Positions 53,277 through 64,000 of a stretch of 64,000 bases of DNA are shown here, piece by piece; position 1 is the stretch's first letter, and each line of letters begins with the position of its first letter. Under the pieces are notes generated by a model. The model saw only the letters and a program-made list of their open reading frames with translations, was not told the DNA's origin and did no database searches. The DNA lies in assembly GCA_949316235.1 (NCBI GenBank), contig OX438758.1, positions 1,771,772 through 1,835,771 on the forward strand, in the 5' to 3' direction. Origin of the DNA: Oegoconia quadripuncta. Its lineage: Eukaryota > Arthropoda > Insecta > Lepidoptera > Autostichidae. Position numbers and translations under genes: made by a program.

Positions 53277-54690
53277 GGCAGCTACAGATAATCGCGGAGA
53301 GCACGGTAAAAATTGCAAATTAAGTGCCGAAGTCATACAATCCGTTCGTGATCATATAAATTCCATACTGCGAACAGAAAGTCACTACTTAAGGGCTAAA
53401 ACAAACCGAGAATATATAGATTGAAGTCTGACTATAGCGGAGCTACATCGTCAATACGAAAAACTTCGACATGAGGCTGGAAAGGAAGCTGTCAATTATG
53501 ACGTTTATCATCGGATTTTTAATACTGATTTCAATATAGGCCTATATGTGCCTCGTTAAGATCAATGCGATGAATGTGAGGCTTATAAAAACGCTATTGA
53601 CAAGGAACCACTATCGGCTAAGCACAAATTACACCTTGAAGAAAAAAGCCTAAGCCGACTAGAATTGAAAAAGGATACAGAACAATGCGAAAACAATGAT
53701 TCTAACACTATAGTAGTCATATTTGACCTACAAGCGGTCTTACCATGTCCTATTGGCCAATCTTCAGCTTTCTTTTACAAATCAAAGCTGAACTGCTACA
53801 ATTTTACGGTGAGAACAGCCCTTTCCTTAGATAACAAATCCTATTCTCGTGTCATCATCATCATCAGCCTGCTAAGACCTACTGCTAAGTGAAGGTTCTT
53901 CTTGTACATTCCTATTATCTATGTGTCTTATCTATGTAGGTACTAAACTAATCTTCTAACTTTATCTTTGTTTGAGGTTTCCAATCTTAATGAAGACTTA
54001 ACAAATAGTTTTTTCTGGCACGAAGGTATTGGAAAATGTGGAGCAAATGAAATAGACACGTGTACAAGTTTTTGGAGGAAATTTCAGAGAAACATCCCGA
54101 TAAAGATAAAATACTTTATTCCGATAATTGCTGCGGGCAGCAAAAAATAAGTGAGTTTATAGGAGCTACATACTATTATTTCATGAAATTGAAATTGCTT
54201 AATACTTTTTACGTCAAGCTTTGGCAAGTTATATTTTCGAAATACCTAACCATCTCATTTATATTTCAGGTTCGTTTTTGGCATATGCAGTGAATACATT
54301 GCCCATACAATGAATAACACAAAAGTTCCTCATTAGAGGACATACGCAAAACAAAGCTGATGCAGTTCATTCCGTTATAGAAAAAAACGTTAAACGGGCT
54401 AAAAAAGCAGGACCCATATACTCTCCAGCTGAGCATGTAAGTCTTATTCGAAATGCCAAACAACGTGGCAACCACTTCAAAGTCAATGAAATGAATTTTG
54501 ATTCTTTCTTTGACTTATGTTATTGGCTGATGAAACAAACTTGAATCTCAACAAGAATGTTGATGGAAATTCCATTACGCTGACAGAAATGAAGGCCATA
54601 AAATTTACTAAAGGCTGAGAGGCATATCAATACAGAAACACCTACAAATCTGAGACCTGGACGGAGGCAAAAGTCAGAATAGGTCGTGTT
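53277..54690 (+). pseudogene. Second DUF7869-like transposon gene
   Basis: Plus-strand fragments in order: DNRGEHGKNCKLSAEVIQSV, SHYLRAKTNREYID-stop, VYHRIFNTDFNIGLYVPR-stop, DQCDECEAYKNAI (paired Cys), IVVIFDLQAVLPCPIGQSS (candidate first catalytic Asp), then after a SINE scrap and frame changes ACLYKFLEEISEKHP-type sequence, ILYSDNCCGQQK (second Asp) and GHTQNKADAVHSVIEKNVK. The block order resembles the gene at 38.9-47.1 kb. Several stops and at least two frameshifts. Confidence 0.7.
53835..53940 (-). repeat. Small SINE/(ATC)n scrap
   Basis: GTCATCATCATCATCAGCCT is the reverse of the tail seen at 54.93 kb. It interrupts the DUF7869-like pseudogene. Confidence 0.5.
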
Positions 54691-54715
54691 GGCAATAGAA
54701 AACAAATAAAAGATA

Positions 54716-54955
54716 TTGTATTTAAATTTAATTTAATTACTTATGTGCATTCATCCGACTGCTCTTAAACGGTGAAGGAAAACATCGTGAGGAAACCTGC
54801 ATGCCCAAGAATTAAAATTCAAGGGCATGTGAAGTCCCCAACCCGCATTGGGCCAGCGTGGTGGACTATGGCCCATACTTCCTCATATATGAGGGAAGGC
54901 CTATATCCCTGCAGTGGGATGTTTACGGGCTGATGATGATGATGATGATACACTT
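54716..54955 (+). mobile_element. SINE-like repeat with (GAT)n tail
   Basis: Conserved words GTGAAGGAAAACATCGTGAG, CCGCATTGGGCCAGCGTGGT and GGACTATGGCCCA followed by GGGCTGATGATGATGATGAT. As I recall, this block is one of the commonest repeats in moth and butterfly genomes. Confidence 0.75.
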
Positions 54956-55173
54956 TACACGAAGTAGTATACACTTCCAAGCGACGCAAACCAGAGATGA
55001 GCAAAATATAATTAGATTAATTAATTATTTCTTAAAAAATTAAATAATTGTGTTAATGAAAATTCACAACAATCTTTATTTCCTAACCGGTGTCATGAAA
55101 TATTTATAGTTATTATTATACATATAAAGAAAACATTGGAGTCGTAATTAAAATACTTATAAATAGAACTCAC

Positions 55174-57203
55174 CGTTGGCTAATGAGAGCAAAAGTAAAA
55201 CTTTTTTTTGTTGAGCTGGTGCTGTTAATTGTCCTAGATCTTGCTGCGATAATTGAATGATACTGTTCCTCTTGGAAATTAGAAAATCTTGAAGTTTGCT
55301 TGTGGGGACGTCAGGTTGCTTGAATAATAACTCGAAATCTTTCTTAATCTGATCAAAAAAATTAATCATAAGTAAAATGTATATGCAAATACTGAAATAC
55401 ATCTAGGCATGTACCATCAACCTACATATCGCAATCAACAATTTTATTTGTTTTAAATCTTGGTTGGTAGGTAGGTACTTAGGTATAGGTAAGTTTCTAA
55501 ATTGTACATTTCAGGCGAGACCCTATTATTACCTATAGGTACACACATCATACATACGTACATACATACATTCAAGACCTTTCTTCCAAATGGGGTTGGT
55601 CGGTCAGAGATTCCAAACATTGATACGCGTTTGACCGCAATCTCACCTGATTGAAAGTGACGATGTGGCCGAAGATGAAGCACGCGATCTCAGTAACAAC
55701 ATTCACATTGAAGCAACATTCACATTTCATCTTGAAATATACAGAAACACAGATGTGTCCATCACCGTTACAATGTGGCAGTCTATGGGTGTTTTGGTGA
55801 TACTTCCTTAGTGGTCTTTTACAATACCCACAGGAAGAGACGGGGTGGTCCTATTCTATTTACGTGCCGGAAATACAGGGCACATAGGGTACATAAGCAC
55901 AATAAATTAATTGATTTGTACCTACGATGATGCTACTCGCAGATGAATGAAATTATAAAGCTTGCTTATGATCTATATTCTATGACGTGGTTTATATGTA
56001 GGTATAATGTAGACACGCACTTAGCCGGTTCCATTTAATAGTATAATCGCCATTATGTTTCATTATCTTCATAACATAACAGCATTTGATCTGTTGAGGT
56101 AATTTTATTCAAAATAACACTCACCAGAAATGGCCCGATATTAGGAGCTGATAGTCCTTTGTACAATTTGAAGTAATCCCATATACTTCCTGTCGTTTCC
56201 TTGAGTTCATTCATGCGATATTCATGGGTTTCTATCCATTCTGACATCAATTCTGCAGACACATGTGACGGTGCACTTCTTCGTAAATTTTCCAATTTAC
56301 ATTTTATATTCTCATCATCCAATTCTGAAATAAATTCATAGGTACACATTACGTTCGGGAAAAATTTCTCTATAAAAAGCATTGTAAATAGTTTAAAAAA
56401 CCAAGAAACCCAACAGTATATTTTGCATTTCGTGCAACGTTGTATTTTTTACCATAAAATGTGTCCTACAACACTTCAGAGATCAAGACGAATTTAACGA
56501 CACCATGCACTTCGAAATCGGTCAAGCCGTTTAGGCTACAGGATGCACCAAAGGAACGGATATATTTACATAGGTACATACACTCGAAAAACATTACCCT
56601 TTTTTCTTATCCAGTCGGGTAAAAATGCACAAGAAATAAATTGTGTTTGACAGAACATAAAAAATAATACCTGGTGCCAAATAGAAAGCAGCGGCGTTCT
56701 CATCGCCTGGCGGTCGATGGCAGGATGCCCGTTTTACTTTTTGAGGTGTAACAACTTTGGACTGTGATGGTGTACTTATGGTGCGCAATTTAGCAGAAGC
56801 GTTTTCCTTCAAGAAGCTTTTTTCTTAATAAACTGAGACTAGTGTACACTGCTCCACTGGGTCTTCCTTTATCCACTTCCTTTCCTGTTTTAGTAGTGTA
56901 CTTCTCACTTTTAATGAAATAAAATCTGTGTATAGGCGTTAGTGGAAACAGACTTTCGAAGTATTTGTTTGATCAATGCAAACATGTGTTGGGTGCTACT
57001 TGGCGTTTTGGAACTTCTGCTTTAGAAAACAAATACTCCGCGACAATATTTGCTACTGTTTTAATTTCTTTAGTGTTCAGTATGCTATCTTCAGACAGGT
57101 TAGCAATCCTTTGCCCTTCCGGTTGGTTTTTATTTAAAAGTATCCAAATTGGGTTTTTCTCACGCGTAATGAAGTCTTGTTTAGAATTTTCTATGGCTTC
57201 TTT
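55174..57203 (-). pseudogene. Unknown multi-exon gene, exons 2-4
   Basis: Three exons with canonical borders. 57203-56671 (LLNKNQPEGQRIANLSED, VPKRQVAPNTC, HRFYFIKSEKYTTKTGKEVD, then AFYLAP). 56369-56125 (FFPNVMCTYEFISELDD, EWIETHEYRMNELKE). 55348-55174 (KKDFELLFKQPDVPTSKLQD, KKVLLLLSLAN). Codon phases agree at both junctions (G|AG and 0|0). The first has one TGA after CLH and a 1-nt shift in an A-run near 56820. The protein looks globular and helical but I do not recognise it. It may be a host gene decaying or an uncharacterised transposon gene. A candidate first exon is at 63920-63986. Confidence 0.6.
55349..56124. other. Intron, no gene
   Basis: AT-rich intronic sequence between exons 3 and 4 of the unknown gene. 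ACATACGTACATACATACAT-like repeats lie near 55555. Nothing else seen. Confidence 0.5.
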
Positions 57204-57623
57204 CTGACTTGTTGTTTAGAAATAGGTTTAGACGCAAGTATGCAGTAGTAGTAATCAACTGCTCACCTGGTGAACCCGGATGACCGCACTGATCTCCACT
57301 GGCAAGTGATGGATCCCAACCCTTATGGCTATAGGTTGAGACTACAGACGCACACACAGATAGTCCCAGAAAGAATAGAAAGAATGCAGAAGGTCTCTGA
57401 CAGCGAAAAGCACCAAAGCACAGTCACTTTTCGACACAGCGCGCACAGTGGTCGTAAGGTTCCAAACATACTCCACCCCGCTGCGAAATCTAAAGATTTC
57501 CAGAAAATAAGTTAACAGATTCAAAGTAAATAGAAAGTTACACAAGATAGCGGTACATATTGGCTTTAAATAGTACTTAAAACAAAAAAAATATTAACCT
57601 ACAACTAAAAGTTTCGAGAGTGT
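57204..57623. other. Unassigned; probable BEL 3' flank
   Basis: Follows the BEL stop on the minus strand, so it should contain the BEL 3' UTR or LTR. A plus-strand 81-codon frame (57270-57515, PDDRTDLHWQVMDPNPYGYR) looks mildly coding but matches nothing I know. Confidence 0.4.
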
Positions 57624-59425
57624 TTATTGTTCATTACTAACAGGTAGTAAACAAAGCTTAACTACAGGTCGTTTTAACTCTCTAGTGTTTGAACCAGAGC
57701 CGTCAGAAGCCATGCGGATTGTCGCCACCCTAACTACGCCGTCGGTGCCCGGATGCACGTCAGTAACGCGAGCAATTGGCCATTGAATAGGTTTAGCGTT
57801 GTCTTCTTTGACGAGAACCAAATCACCAATTTTAATAGGGCGAGAATTGGTGGTCCATTTGTTACGCTGGCTAAGTGTATTCAGACAGCCCCGATGCCAT
57901 CGATCCCAGAAATCGGCATGCAGACGCTGTAACAGCTGCCATCTGTCCAAGAGCGAGAGCCTCTCATTGGGATCAGTGTCATCCGGAATGACTGTGAGGG
58001 GAGTGAGCGTCAGGAAATGTCCTGGCGTCAAGACGGAAAGATCATTTGGATCCTACTAACTGCACAGAGAGGTCGAGAGTTTAAGACAGCTTCGACTTGC
58101 ACTAAGAGCGTATTAAGCTCCTCAAAAGTTAAAAGATGGTCACCAATAACACGTGTCAAATGAGTTTTAACAGAGCGTACACCAGCCTCCCACACACCCC
58201 CGAAATGGGGTGAGGAGGGTGGGGTTGTTTTGAACTCAATAGTCTCGTTCTCCGCTGCGGCTTGCATTAGAGATGAAAGACGACGTTTCGCACCGGTAAA
58301 GTTTGTGCCACAATCACTCAACAGCAGAGAGCACCTGCCTCTTCTACTTACAAATCGACGCAAAGCCGCGATAAAGCACTCAGTGGAAAGATCAGTCGTC
58401 AGTTCTAAGTGAACAGCCTTAGTACTGAGACACACAAACAAACAAAGATACACTTTTTCTGGCCGGACACCACGACGTCGACGGCCCAGAATCACTTGGA
58501 AAGGACCAGCGAAATCACAGCCTACACGCTGGAAGGCTTTAATAGCAGTAACCCTAACACTGGGCAGGTCACCCATGATAGGTTGAGAGAGGATAGGCCT
58601 AGCCTGAAAGCACCGGACACAGCGAGACAGACGTTTCTTAATTACACGACGGGACGAAATAATCCAATAGTTTTGTATTAACAGGAATTGAACCATCTGG
58701 AGACCTCCATGGAGAGAATTTTCATGGACGTCGTCCACAATCAAATTAGTAAGAGGATGGTTCGAAGGGAGAAGAGCAGGATGTTTGGCTTCATAATCCA
58801 AATCAGAGTTTTTAAGACGGCCGCCAACTCGTATCAAATTATCATCAGAAAGAAAAGGGCACAACTTTTGAAAAGGTTTGGACAAATTTTTATTATTCTT
58901 TATAGCCTCAAACTCAGAAGGGAAAGATGTTCGTTGACAATATTGAACCAAAGTCATTGTGGCTTCTTTAAGTTCTTGCTCACATATAGCACCAATATAC
59001 GGTCTTTGCTTACGCAACAGATTGAGGAAACTAAGCACAGTCGCAGTTACTCGCAGAATTTTCTTCAGGGAAGAAAACCGGAGCAAAAGCTTCATTATAG
59101 CATCAGCCTCGGACGTGGTGACGAGGGCTGAACGCTTTTCTTCAATTTGTAACTCTGAAGTTACACAAGCTGTAGGGGGAAGAGTTGTCGAAGGCCACTG
59201 CTCAGGGAGCAAAGAGAGAAATCGTGGACCTGACCACCAAAGAGGGTGAGAAATAAGAGCGTCAGGAAGTAAGCCCCTTGAAGCGCAGTCGGCCGGGTTC
59301 TCATGGGTGCTAATATAGTTCCAGCGTGCAGACGGCAATTTACGTTGAATGTTTGCAACTCGATTACCCACGAACGTCTTCCATTTGGAAGGATGGGAAG
59401 AGATCCAGGCAAGAGTGATGGTTGA
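57624..59425 (-). pseudogene. BEL/Pao pol: integrase and C-terminal domain
   Basis: Starts mid-pol just inside the LINE junction (WISSHPSKWKTFVGNRVANI). It includes the ENPADCASRG motif, an HHCC-like region (LHGGLQMVQFLLIQNYWI, CVRCFQARP) and the DDE integrase core (VGCDFAGPF, LLLSDCGTNFTGA, SSPHFGGVWEAGVRSVKTHL). A frameshift near 58030 leads into the DUF5641-type C-terminus (WQLLQRLHADFWDRWHRGCL, GDLVLVKEDN). RT and protease are missing. It is a fragment separate from the BEL gag at 23.8 kb, in the opposite orientation. Confidence 0.92.
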
Positions 59426-59454
59426 AATAAAACAGAATATCAGGTGACATAGGT

Positions 59455-60557
59455 CGATTATTATTCAATACAATACAATTAAAAATAAGTTAAAAAAATA
59501 TATTAAAATAAATAAATATATTAAGAAGACAAATAAATTAATTAATAAAGATAAAGTATTTTGTAAAAATATTAATTTTATAAAAGAAAGAAAGGCATTA
59601 TTATGTGAATTAAATAAATTTCAATTAAACTTAGAAAAAACTCAGAATGCCTATGATTGTGACACACAGCGCCTCCAGTCAGAAATATTACAACTAAATA
59701 AATCTTTAAATTATATTAACACGCAATATGAATTATCACAGAAACAAATTAAGGAGCACACACTGGCCATGGACGATCTGTTGGAGTTGTGTAAATACAA
59801 CCATGACAGATTTGAATCATTGACAAATAATCACCAATGTGATTGTACTAATATGACTAAAACGTCAACAGATTTCTCCCCGGCAGTGTGTCAGACAAAC
59901 TCCATAATTCTGACGCAGGAGCCGTGTGAATATAACGAGAATACTTCCTTCTCTCAGTCAACCAGCAAAAAACATAACATAGAAATGTTTAGTGATGAAG
60001 TTGGTAAAGACATGGGTTTGCGACTTAGCCATTATATGGGACAGGCAATACTTAATAACTGTATGCCTGGTGCCTCCTACTCAATTATATTAAAAAAGAT
60101 CTTGTCAAAGACTTTTAAAGAGAATACTACTCTGATAATTTTTATAGGACGACGGGGAAATGTAAATAAAAAAACTCTGATAAATTATTTCTCTCAATTG
60201 AATGATTTAAAAAATGTTCATAAGGTTTTATTGTTTGCATTTCCATTTAGCCAGAGTTTAAAAAAAAATGAAAATGACTTTAGACATAATTTAAATGTAA
60301 CATTGCATACTCTGACATGTCGTCATGAAAATAAATTTCATTTTTTTGACACTAATAAATTTATTAGTTCCAAATATTTTTATGTGACAGGAGATAATTA
60401 TTATCTTCCCAAATATTTTAGGAGACAATTAGCAAATATGCTATCCTATTTTATTTTAAATTCAGTCACTTTAGTGACTGACCCAACAGGCGCCTCTATT
60501 GGGCAGCCATTAATTATTAATAAATCCTTGGAAATCATTCCAAATAATTTAAATTAA
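59455..60557 (+). CDS. LINE ORF1 with coiled coil and SGNH-like domain
   Basis: The first in-frame ATG is 59769, but the frame is open upstream to about 59455 and reads as a Lys/Glu/Leu-rich coiled coil (KALLCELNKFQLNLEKTQNA), so the element seems cut at its 5' end. The C-terminal 130 residues (TTLIIFIGRRGNVNKKT, HKVLLFAFPFSQSLKKNEND, FHFFDTNKFISSKYFYVTGD) have the strand-loop order of an SGNH hydrolase, a domain known in some CR1-group ORF1 proteins. The block III and block V residues are not standard, so catalysis is doubtful. Confidence 0.6.
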
Positions 60558-60598
60558 ATCATAAGACAACAGAGACTACCTCTGGCATTATAAAATAT

Positions 60599-63505
60599 AT
60601 GTTTGAAAAGAAAAATTATAAAAGGGTTGCCACGCCCCAAAATAGATATAAAAAAAATGGTTTAAAAATTCAAAAATGTATTAATCTGGTACACCAAAAT
60701 ATTCAGGGTATGAGTGGCAAAGAACTAGAGGTGGAGCTGTTCATGAGCTGCACTAACATTGATGTATTATGTATAACGGAGCACTGGTATAAGCAATGTG
60801 AGCTCATGTTCGGCTTCAAGGAGTACCAGATTGCAAGCTCGTTCAGCAGGACGAAGGCAATACGAGGCGGTAGTCTCATTCTAATTCGTAATAATATTAA
60901 ATTTAAAGAGCGCCTCGATATTGTAAACCTTTCTGTTGAGCGAACTATTGAAATAGCCTGTGTGGAAATTGCGCGGCTTACTGTATTATGTGTATATAAA
61001 CCCCCTTCTTCATCTTATGAATTATTTGAGAAAATCATGGATGAAATCCTGTGTAAAATTAGTAATTCAAATAAATACATTGTAATTTGCGGAGATTTTA
61101 ATATAAACATATTAGAAGATAGCATTCAAACCAGAAGACTTAAATCTTTCTTCAGTTGCTATAATCTTGCTAATCTTTTTTCAGTGCCCACTAGAATAGC
61201 TTCTACATCAGCTACTTGCATTGATAACATTTTCTCGAATTTACAACCCAGTGATAAATCTATTTTAAATAAATTAAGTTCAGATCACTGTGGTCAGTTA
61301 GCGGTTTTTAACATAGCAATTAATAAAACGCTGAAAAGAGATATATCGTACGTGCCAGTAACTGAGTCACTACTCGATCAATATAAGAGTAAAGTGACTG
61401 CGAAATTAGATTATTTACCGTACTGTGACGATCCTAATGTATTATATAAATCAGTTTTTGACATTTTAAAAACTGAAAGTAATAAGGTTTTCTTAGCAAA
61501 ATCTGCTAAAATCAACAATTCCCTCGTTTTTAGTGATTGGGCGACGGTGGGAATTCACAAAAGTAGGCAAAAGTTATATGAGCTTTATGATGAAAGGACA
61601 TATAATAAGAGCGAAAGTTTTATTGAATATGTTAGGCAATACTCGAAAATATTCAAGCGAGCTTGTGCCACAGCAAAATCAAATTTTATAAATAATAAAA
61701 TAAAGAATAGCGCGGACATAGTAAAGACAACTTGGAAAGTTATAAATAGCGAAACTGGCAAATTTAAAACTCTTAACACTGATACGCGATTAAAAATTAA
61801 TGATCGAATTCTAACTTCACAATTAGAAGTTGCAGAAGCTTTTGAAAAATTCTTTACTGATATCCCAATATTAACTACAAATTCTCTGAATTCATGTCCC
61901 ACAATCGCTGAATCGCTACTTAAACAAAATGTGGAGATTTGTGACTCCCATTTTAAATTTAATCATGTAAGTCCTATAGACATCTTAAAAGCATTTCGTT
62001 CTTTAGGCAAGAAAAAAACTGCCGACCTTCACGGTTTATCAGTAAAAATTATTAGTGCCGTAATTGATTGTATTTCACCACACTTAGCTTATATCTTTAA
62101 TAAATGTACTGATGATGGCATATTTCCTGATCTCATGAAGCACAGTAAAGTCATACCTTTATTTAAAGCCGGTAGTACATCAGACCCCTCTAATTTTAGA
62201 CCTATTTCAATACTACCGACTCTCAGCAAAATCTTTGAAAAAATTATATTAAATCAGATATCGAGTTATTTTTACAGTAACAATCTAATGTCATATAAAC
62301 AATTCGGTTTTACAAGGGGCCGCTCGACAACCGATGCAGGTGTCGAGCTCTTACAATATATTTTTGAGGCTTGGGAAGATGCGCGGGATGCAATAGGAGT
62401 ATTTTGCGACTTGTCCAAGGCCTTTGATTGCGTTCATCACGACACTTTAATCAGGAAATTACGTCATTATGGTGTAACCGGCCGAGCTCTCGACCTTCTG
62501 AATTCTTATTTGAGTAACCGAGTTCAGAGGGTTGATATCAGTGGTAATACATCGTCAGGGTCGACAGTCTGTATGGGCGTCCCACAAGGCTCCATTCTCG
62601 GACCATTTTTGTTTTTGGTTTACATAAATGACTTGCCAAACCTTGTAAACGATAAACATGAAATAGTATTGTTTGCTGACGATACCTCTGTAATGTTTAA
62701 AGTAAATAGACTAAAATTAAATTATGACGACGTGAACAATGCTATTTCTCAAATAGTAGAATGGTTTACGGCAAATAATTTGTTACTGAATGAGAAAAAA
62801 ACTAAATGTGTAAAATTTGTACTGCCTAATGTCAGGGAGGTGCCCACAAATATAATGATAAAAAATTTCACTCTAGACCTTGTTGAGTCCACTGTATTTT
62901 TGGGCATTACTTTGGACGCCAAATTACAATGGGGTCCTCATATCCATAAATTGGCGAAGAAGCTCAGCTCTGCAGCGTATGCAGTCAAAAAAATTAGACA
63001 AATATCGGACGTAAATACTGCTAGATTAGTATATTTTAGTTATTTCCATAGCCTGATGTCTTACGGTATCTTGCTGTGGGGAAATGCCGCGGATATAAAT
63101 ACAATCTTTGTTTTACAAAAACGAGCCGTTCGCGCAATTTATCAATTGAGACCTGCAGTGTCACTTAGAGATAGATTTAAAGAGTATAATATTCTAACCT
63201 TTTCGTCACAGTACATTTTTGAAAATCTAATATATGTCAAAAAAAATATAGCATCATTTAGGAAAAATAGTGATAAACATGATGTCAATACAAGAAATAA
63301 AGATAAACTGGCAGGTCACATAAGTCGCCTCCACAAAGTCAGTAATTCATTCAAAGGGTTATGTATACGCTTTTTCAATAAAGTTCCTGTTGATATACAA
63401 AATCTTCCTTTCAATAAATTTAAAGATACTATAAAACAGAAACTTATTAAGAAAGCATATTATAAAATATCAGATTATTTAGATGATAAACAATCATGGA
63501 CATAA
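60599..63505 (+). CDS. LINE ORF2: endonuclease and reverse transcriptase
   Basis: 968 residues without interruption. The N-terminal third is an AP-type endonuclease (INLVHQNIQGM, DVLCITEHWY, VICGDFNINILED, LSSDHCGQLAVF). RT follows from about residue 500 (NFRPISILPTLSKIFEK, FGFTRGRSTTDAG, FCDLSKAFDCVHH, GVPQGSILGPFLFLVYINDL, VLFADDTSVMF with the FADD catalytic motif). The C-terminal region includes SYGILLWGNAADI. It nicks target DNA and primes reverse transcription there. All catalytic motifs appear intact. Starts 42 nt after the ORF1 stop. Its relative at 29673-31142 is truncated. Confidence 0.93.
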   Translation: MFEKKNYKRVATPQNRYKKNGLKIQKCINLVHQNIQGMSGKELEVELFMSCTNIDVLCITEHWYKQCELMFGFKEYQIASSFSRTKAIRGGSLILIRNNIKFKERLDIVNLSVERTIEIACVEIARLTVLCVYKPPSSSYELFEKIMDEILCKISNSNKYIVICGDFNINILEDSIQTRRLKSFFSCYNLANLFSVPTRIASTSATCIDNIFSNLQPSDKSILNKLSSDHCGQLAVFNIAINKTLKRDISYVPVTESLLDQYKSKVTAKLDYLPYCDDPNVLYKSVFDILKTESNKVFLAKSAKINNSLVFSDWATVGIHKSRQKLYELYDERTYNKSESFIEYVRQYSKIFKRACATAKSNFINNKIKNSADIVKTTWKVINSETGKFKTLNTDTRLKINDRILTSQLEVAEAFEKFFTDIPILTTNSLNSCPTIAESLLKQNVEICDSHFKFNHVSPIDILKAFRSLGKKKTADLHGLSVKIISAVIDCISPHLAYIFNKCTDDGIFPDLMKHSKVIPLFKAGSTSDPSNFRPISILPTLSKIFEKIILNQISSYFYSNNLMSYKQFGFTRGRSTTDAGVELLQYIFEAWEDARDAIGVFCDLSKAFDCVHHDTLIRKLRHYGVTGRALDLLNSYLSNRVQRVDISGNTSSGSTVCMGVPQGSILGPFLFLVYINDLPNLVNDKHEIVLFADDTSVMFKVNRLKLNYDDVNNAISQIVEWFTANNLLLNEKKTKCVKFVLPNVREVPTNIMIKNFTLDLVESTVFLGITLDAKLQWGPHIHKLAKKLSSAAYAVKKIRQISDVNTARLVYFSYFHSLMSYGILLWGNAADINTIFVLQKRAVRAIYQLRPAVSLRDRFKEYNILTFSSQYIFENLIYVKKNIASFRKNSDKHDVNTRNKDKLAGHISRLHKVSNSFKGLCIRFFNKVPVDIQNLPFNKFKDTIKQKLIKKAYYKISDYLDDKQSWT

Positions 63506-63757
63506 CCAGCCCGTTCGCATAACCAGGCTATTTCACAATTAATAATGAAATATTATAATATAAAATAATAATTTTGTAATATAAAAACCTTTTTTTAAAA
63601 AGAGCGACCTCTCGAGTTTCTTGCTTGTTCTTCTCAGGGGAAAATTGCCTTTTGAACAAGCAGTAGCTTTAAAAATGTAAAATCTGACTATTTTAAGTGT
63701 ACCCTGTGTACCTACAAAATAAAGCATTTTTTGATTTTGATTTTGATTTTTGATACC

Positions 63758-63919
63758 TTTTTATTAATTGTATTAAAATGAACCATCATATTTCTGTAAG
63801 CTGTTAACAGGCAAATGGATCTTAAGGGCTACATTTATAAAAAAACTAGAATAAATTAATTAATCTACAAAGTAAGGTAAAACTTACCTACATACTGCAA
63901 TTAATAAAATATAACTTAC
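63758..63919. other. No gene recognised
   Basis: Short AT-rich flank between the LINE tail and the candidate exon. Confidence 0.5.
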
Positions 63920-63986
63920 CGATGAAACTGTCAACAATGACGGCTGATGCTCCAAGGCTACTTAAGGTATCCCTCAGCTCTGCCAT
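63920..63986 (-). pseudogene. Possible first exon of the unknown gene
   Basis: ATG, then AELRDTLSSLGASAVIVDSF and a clean ATCG|GTAAGT donor (67 nt, 22 codons plus one base). It is on the same strand as the exons at 55.2-57.2 kb, which lack a start. The intervening 6.7 kb is filled by BEL and LINE insertions. The phases require at least one more exon between them, so the link is tentative. Confidence 0.45.
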
Positions 63987-64000
63987 AGTATAATAATGTG

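Larger units (their letters stand above)
59455..63757 (+). mobile_element. CR1-type LINE, near full length
   Basis: Contains a 5'-truncated ORF1, an intact ORF2 and a 3' end with AATAAAGCATTTTTTGATTT and a TTTTGATT-type tail at 63727-63757. Inserted in the BEL pol fragment on the left. I could not find a target-site duplication. Confidence 0.88.

Noticed and set aside
57270..57515. 81-codon plus-strand frame
   Set aside because: Looks mildly protein-like but overlaps the expected BEL 3' flank and has no supporting splice or homology evidence; mentioned only as unassigned.

Overview
This window looks like non-coding, transposon-packed chromosome from an insect, most likely a moth or butterfly. 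The reasons are the SINE at 29.26 kb and the short repeat ending in (GAT)n at 54.7 kb (both of a type very common in Lepidoptera), the mix of RTE, CR1-type, BEL/Pao, DIRS, Harbinger, piggyBac and FLYWCH-MULE elements, spliced genes with GT/AG introns, and AT-rich sequence. A run of exactly 200 N at 17760-17959 marks a scaffold gap, so this is a draft assembly. I see no clear conserved host gene. Two spliced, coding-like genes of unknown nature (37.3/47.5 kb and 55.2-64.0 kb) are the best candidates for something other than a catalogued transposon.

Layout. 1-6.55 kb: a decayed minus-strand Ty3/gypsy element (LTR, tRNA-Lys primer site, gag, pol) split by a 463-bp MITE and by a mariner with ~440-bp inverted repeats. 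6.56-8.09 kb: no gene, ending in a 62-bp minisatellite. 8.09-10.97 kb: a second long-TIR mariner whose transposase has an intron. 11.3-13.5 kb: a transposase with a C-terminal SWIM finger, next to a reverse transcriptase fragment. 14.0-17.1 kb: a spliced FLYWCH/MULE transposase pseudogene. 17.96-22.8 kb: Harbinger fragments, a Helitron scrap and the 5' part of a Ty1/copia element. 23.84-25.27 kb: BEL/Pao gag-protease, followed by a complete and apparently intact Harbinger (25.27-28.52 kb). 29.26 kb: SINE. 29.67-37.3 kb: a CR1-type LINE whose 3' UTR carries a complete DIRS retrotransposon (31.18-37.07 kb).

37.62-47.47 kb is a deep nest. A copia-type element bounded by two ~98.5% identical LTR sequences sits in a coding exon with a 4-bp target duplication. 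Inside it lies a transposon gene of the 'DUF7869-like' kind. That gene was in turn hit by a second Harbinger (which contains an hAT-like MITE, which contains a palindrome), by a piggyBac at TTAA, and by a GC-rich foldback. 49.16-54.95 kb: a Tc1 deletion derivative, an RTE LINE 3' half, a five-exon Harbinger transposase pseudogene, a second DUF7869-like pseudogene and a SINE-like repeat. 55.2-64.0 kb: exons of an unknown minus-strand gene whose first intron holds a BEL/Pao pol fragment and a CR1-type LINE with an intact ORF2.

The most striking point is gene architecture in the two Harbinger elements. Transposase (+) and MADF/BESS DNA-binding protein (-) are interlocked: each gene's single intron contains an exon of the other. 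The splice sites are canonical and the exon lengths add up to uninterrupted reading frames (the second transposase has one frameshift). The DIRS element shows the textbook internal complementary region and a reading frame open for about 610 codons underneath its reverse transcriptase gene.
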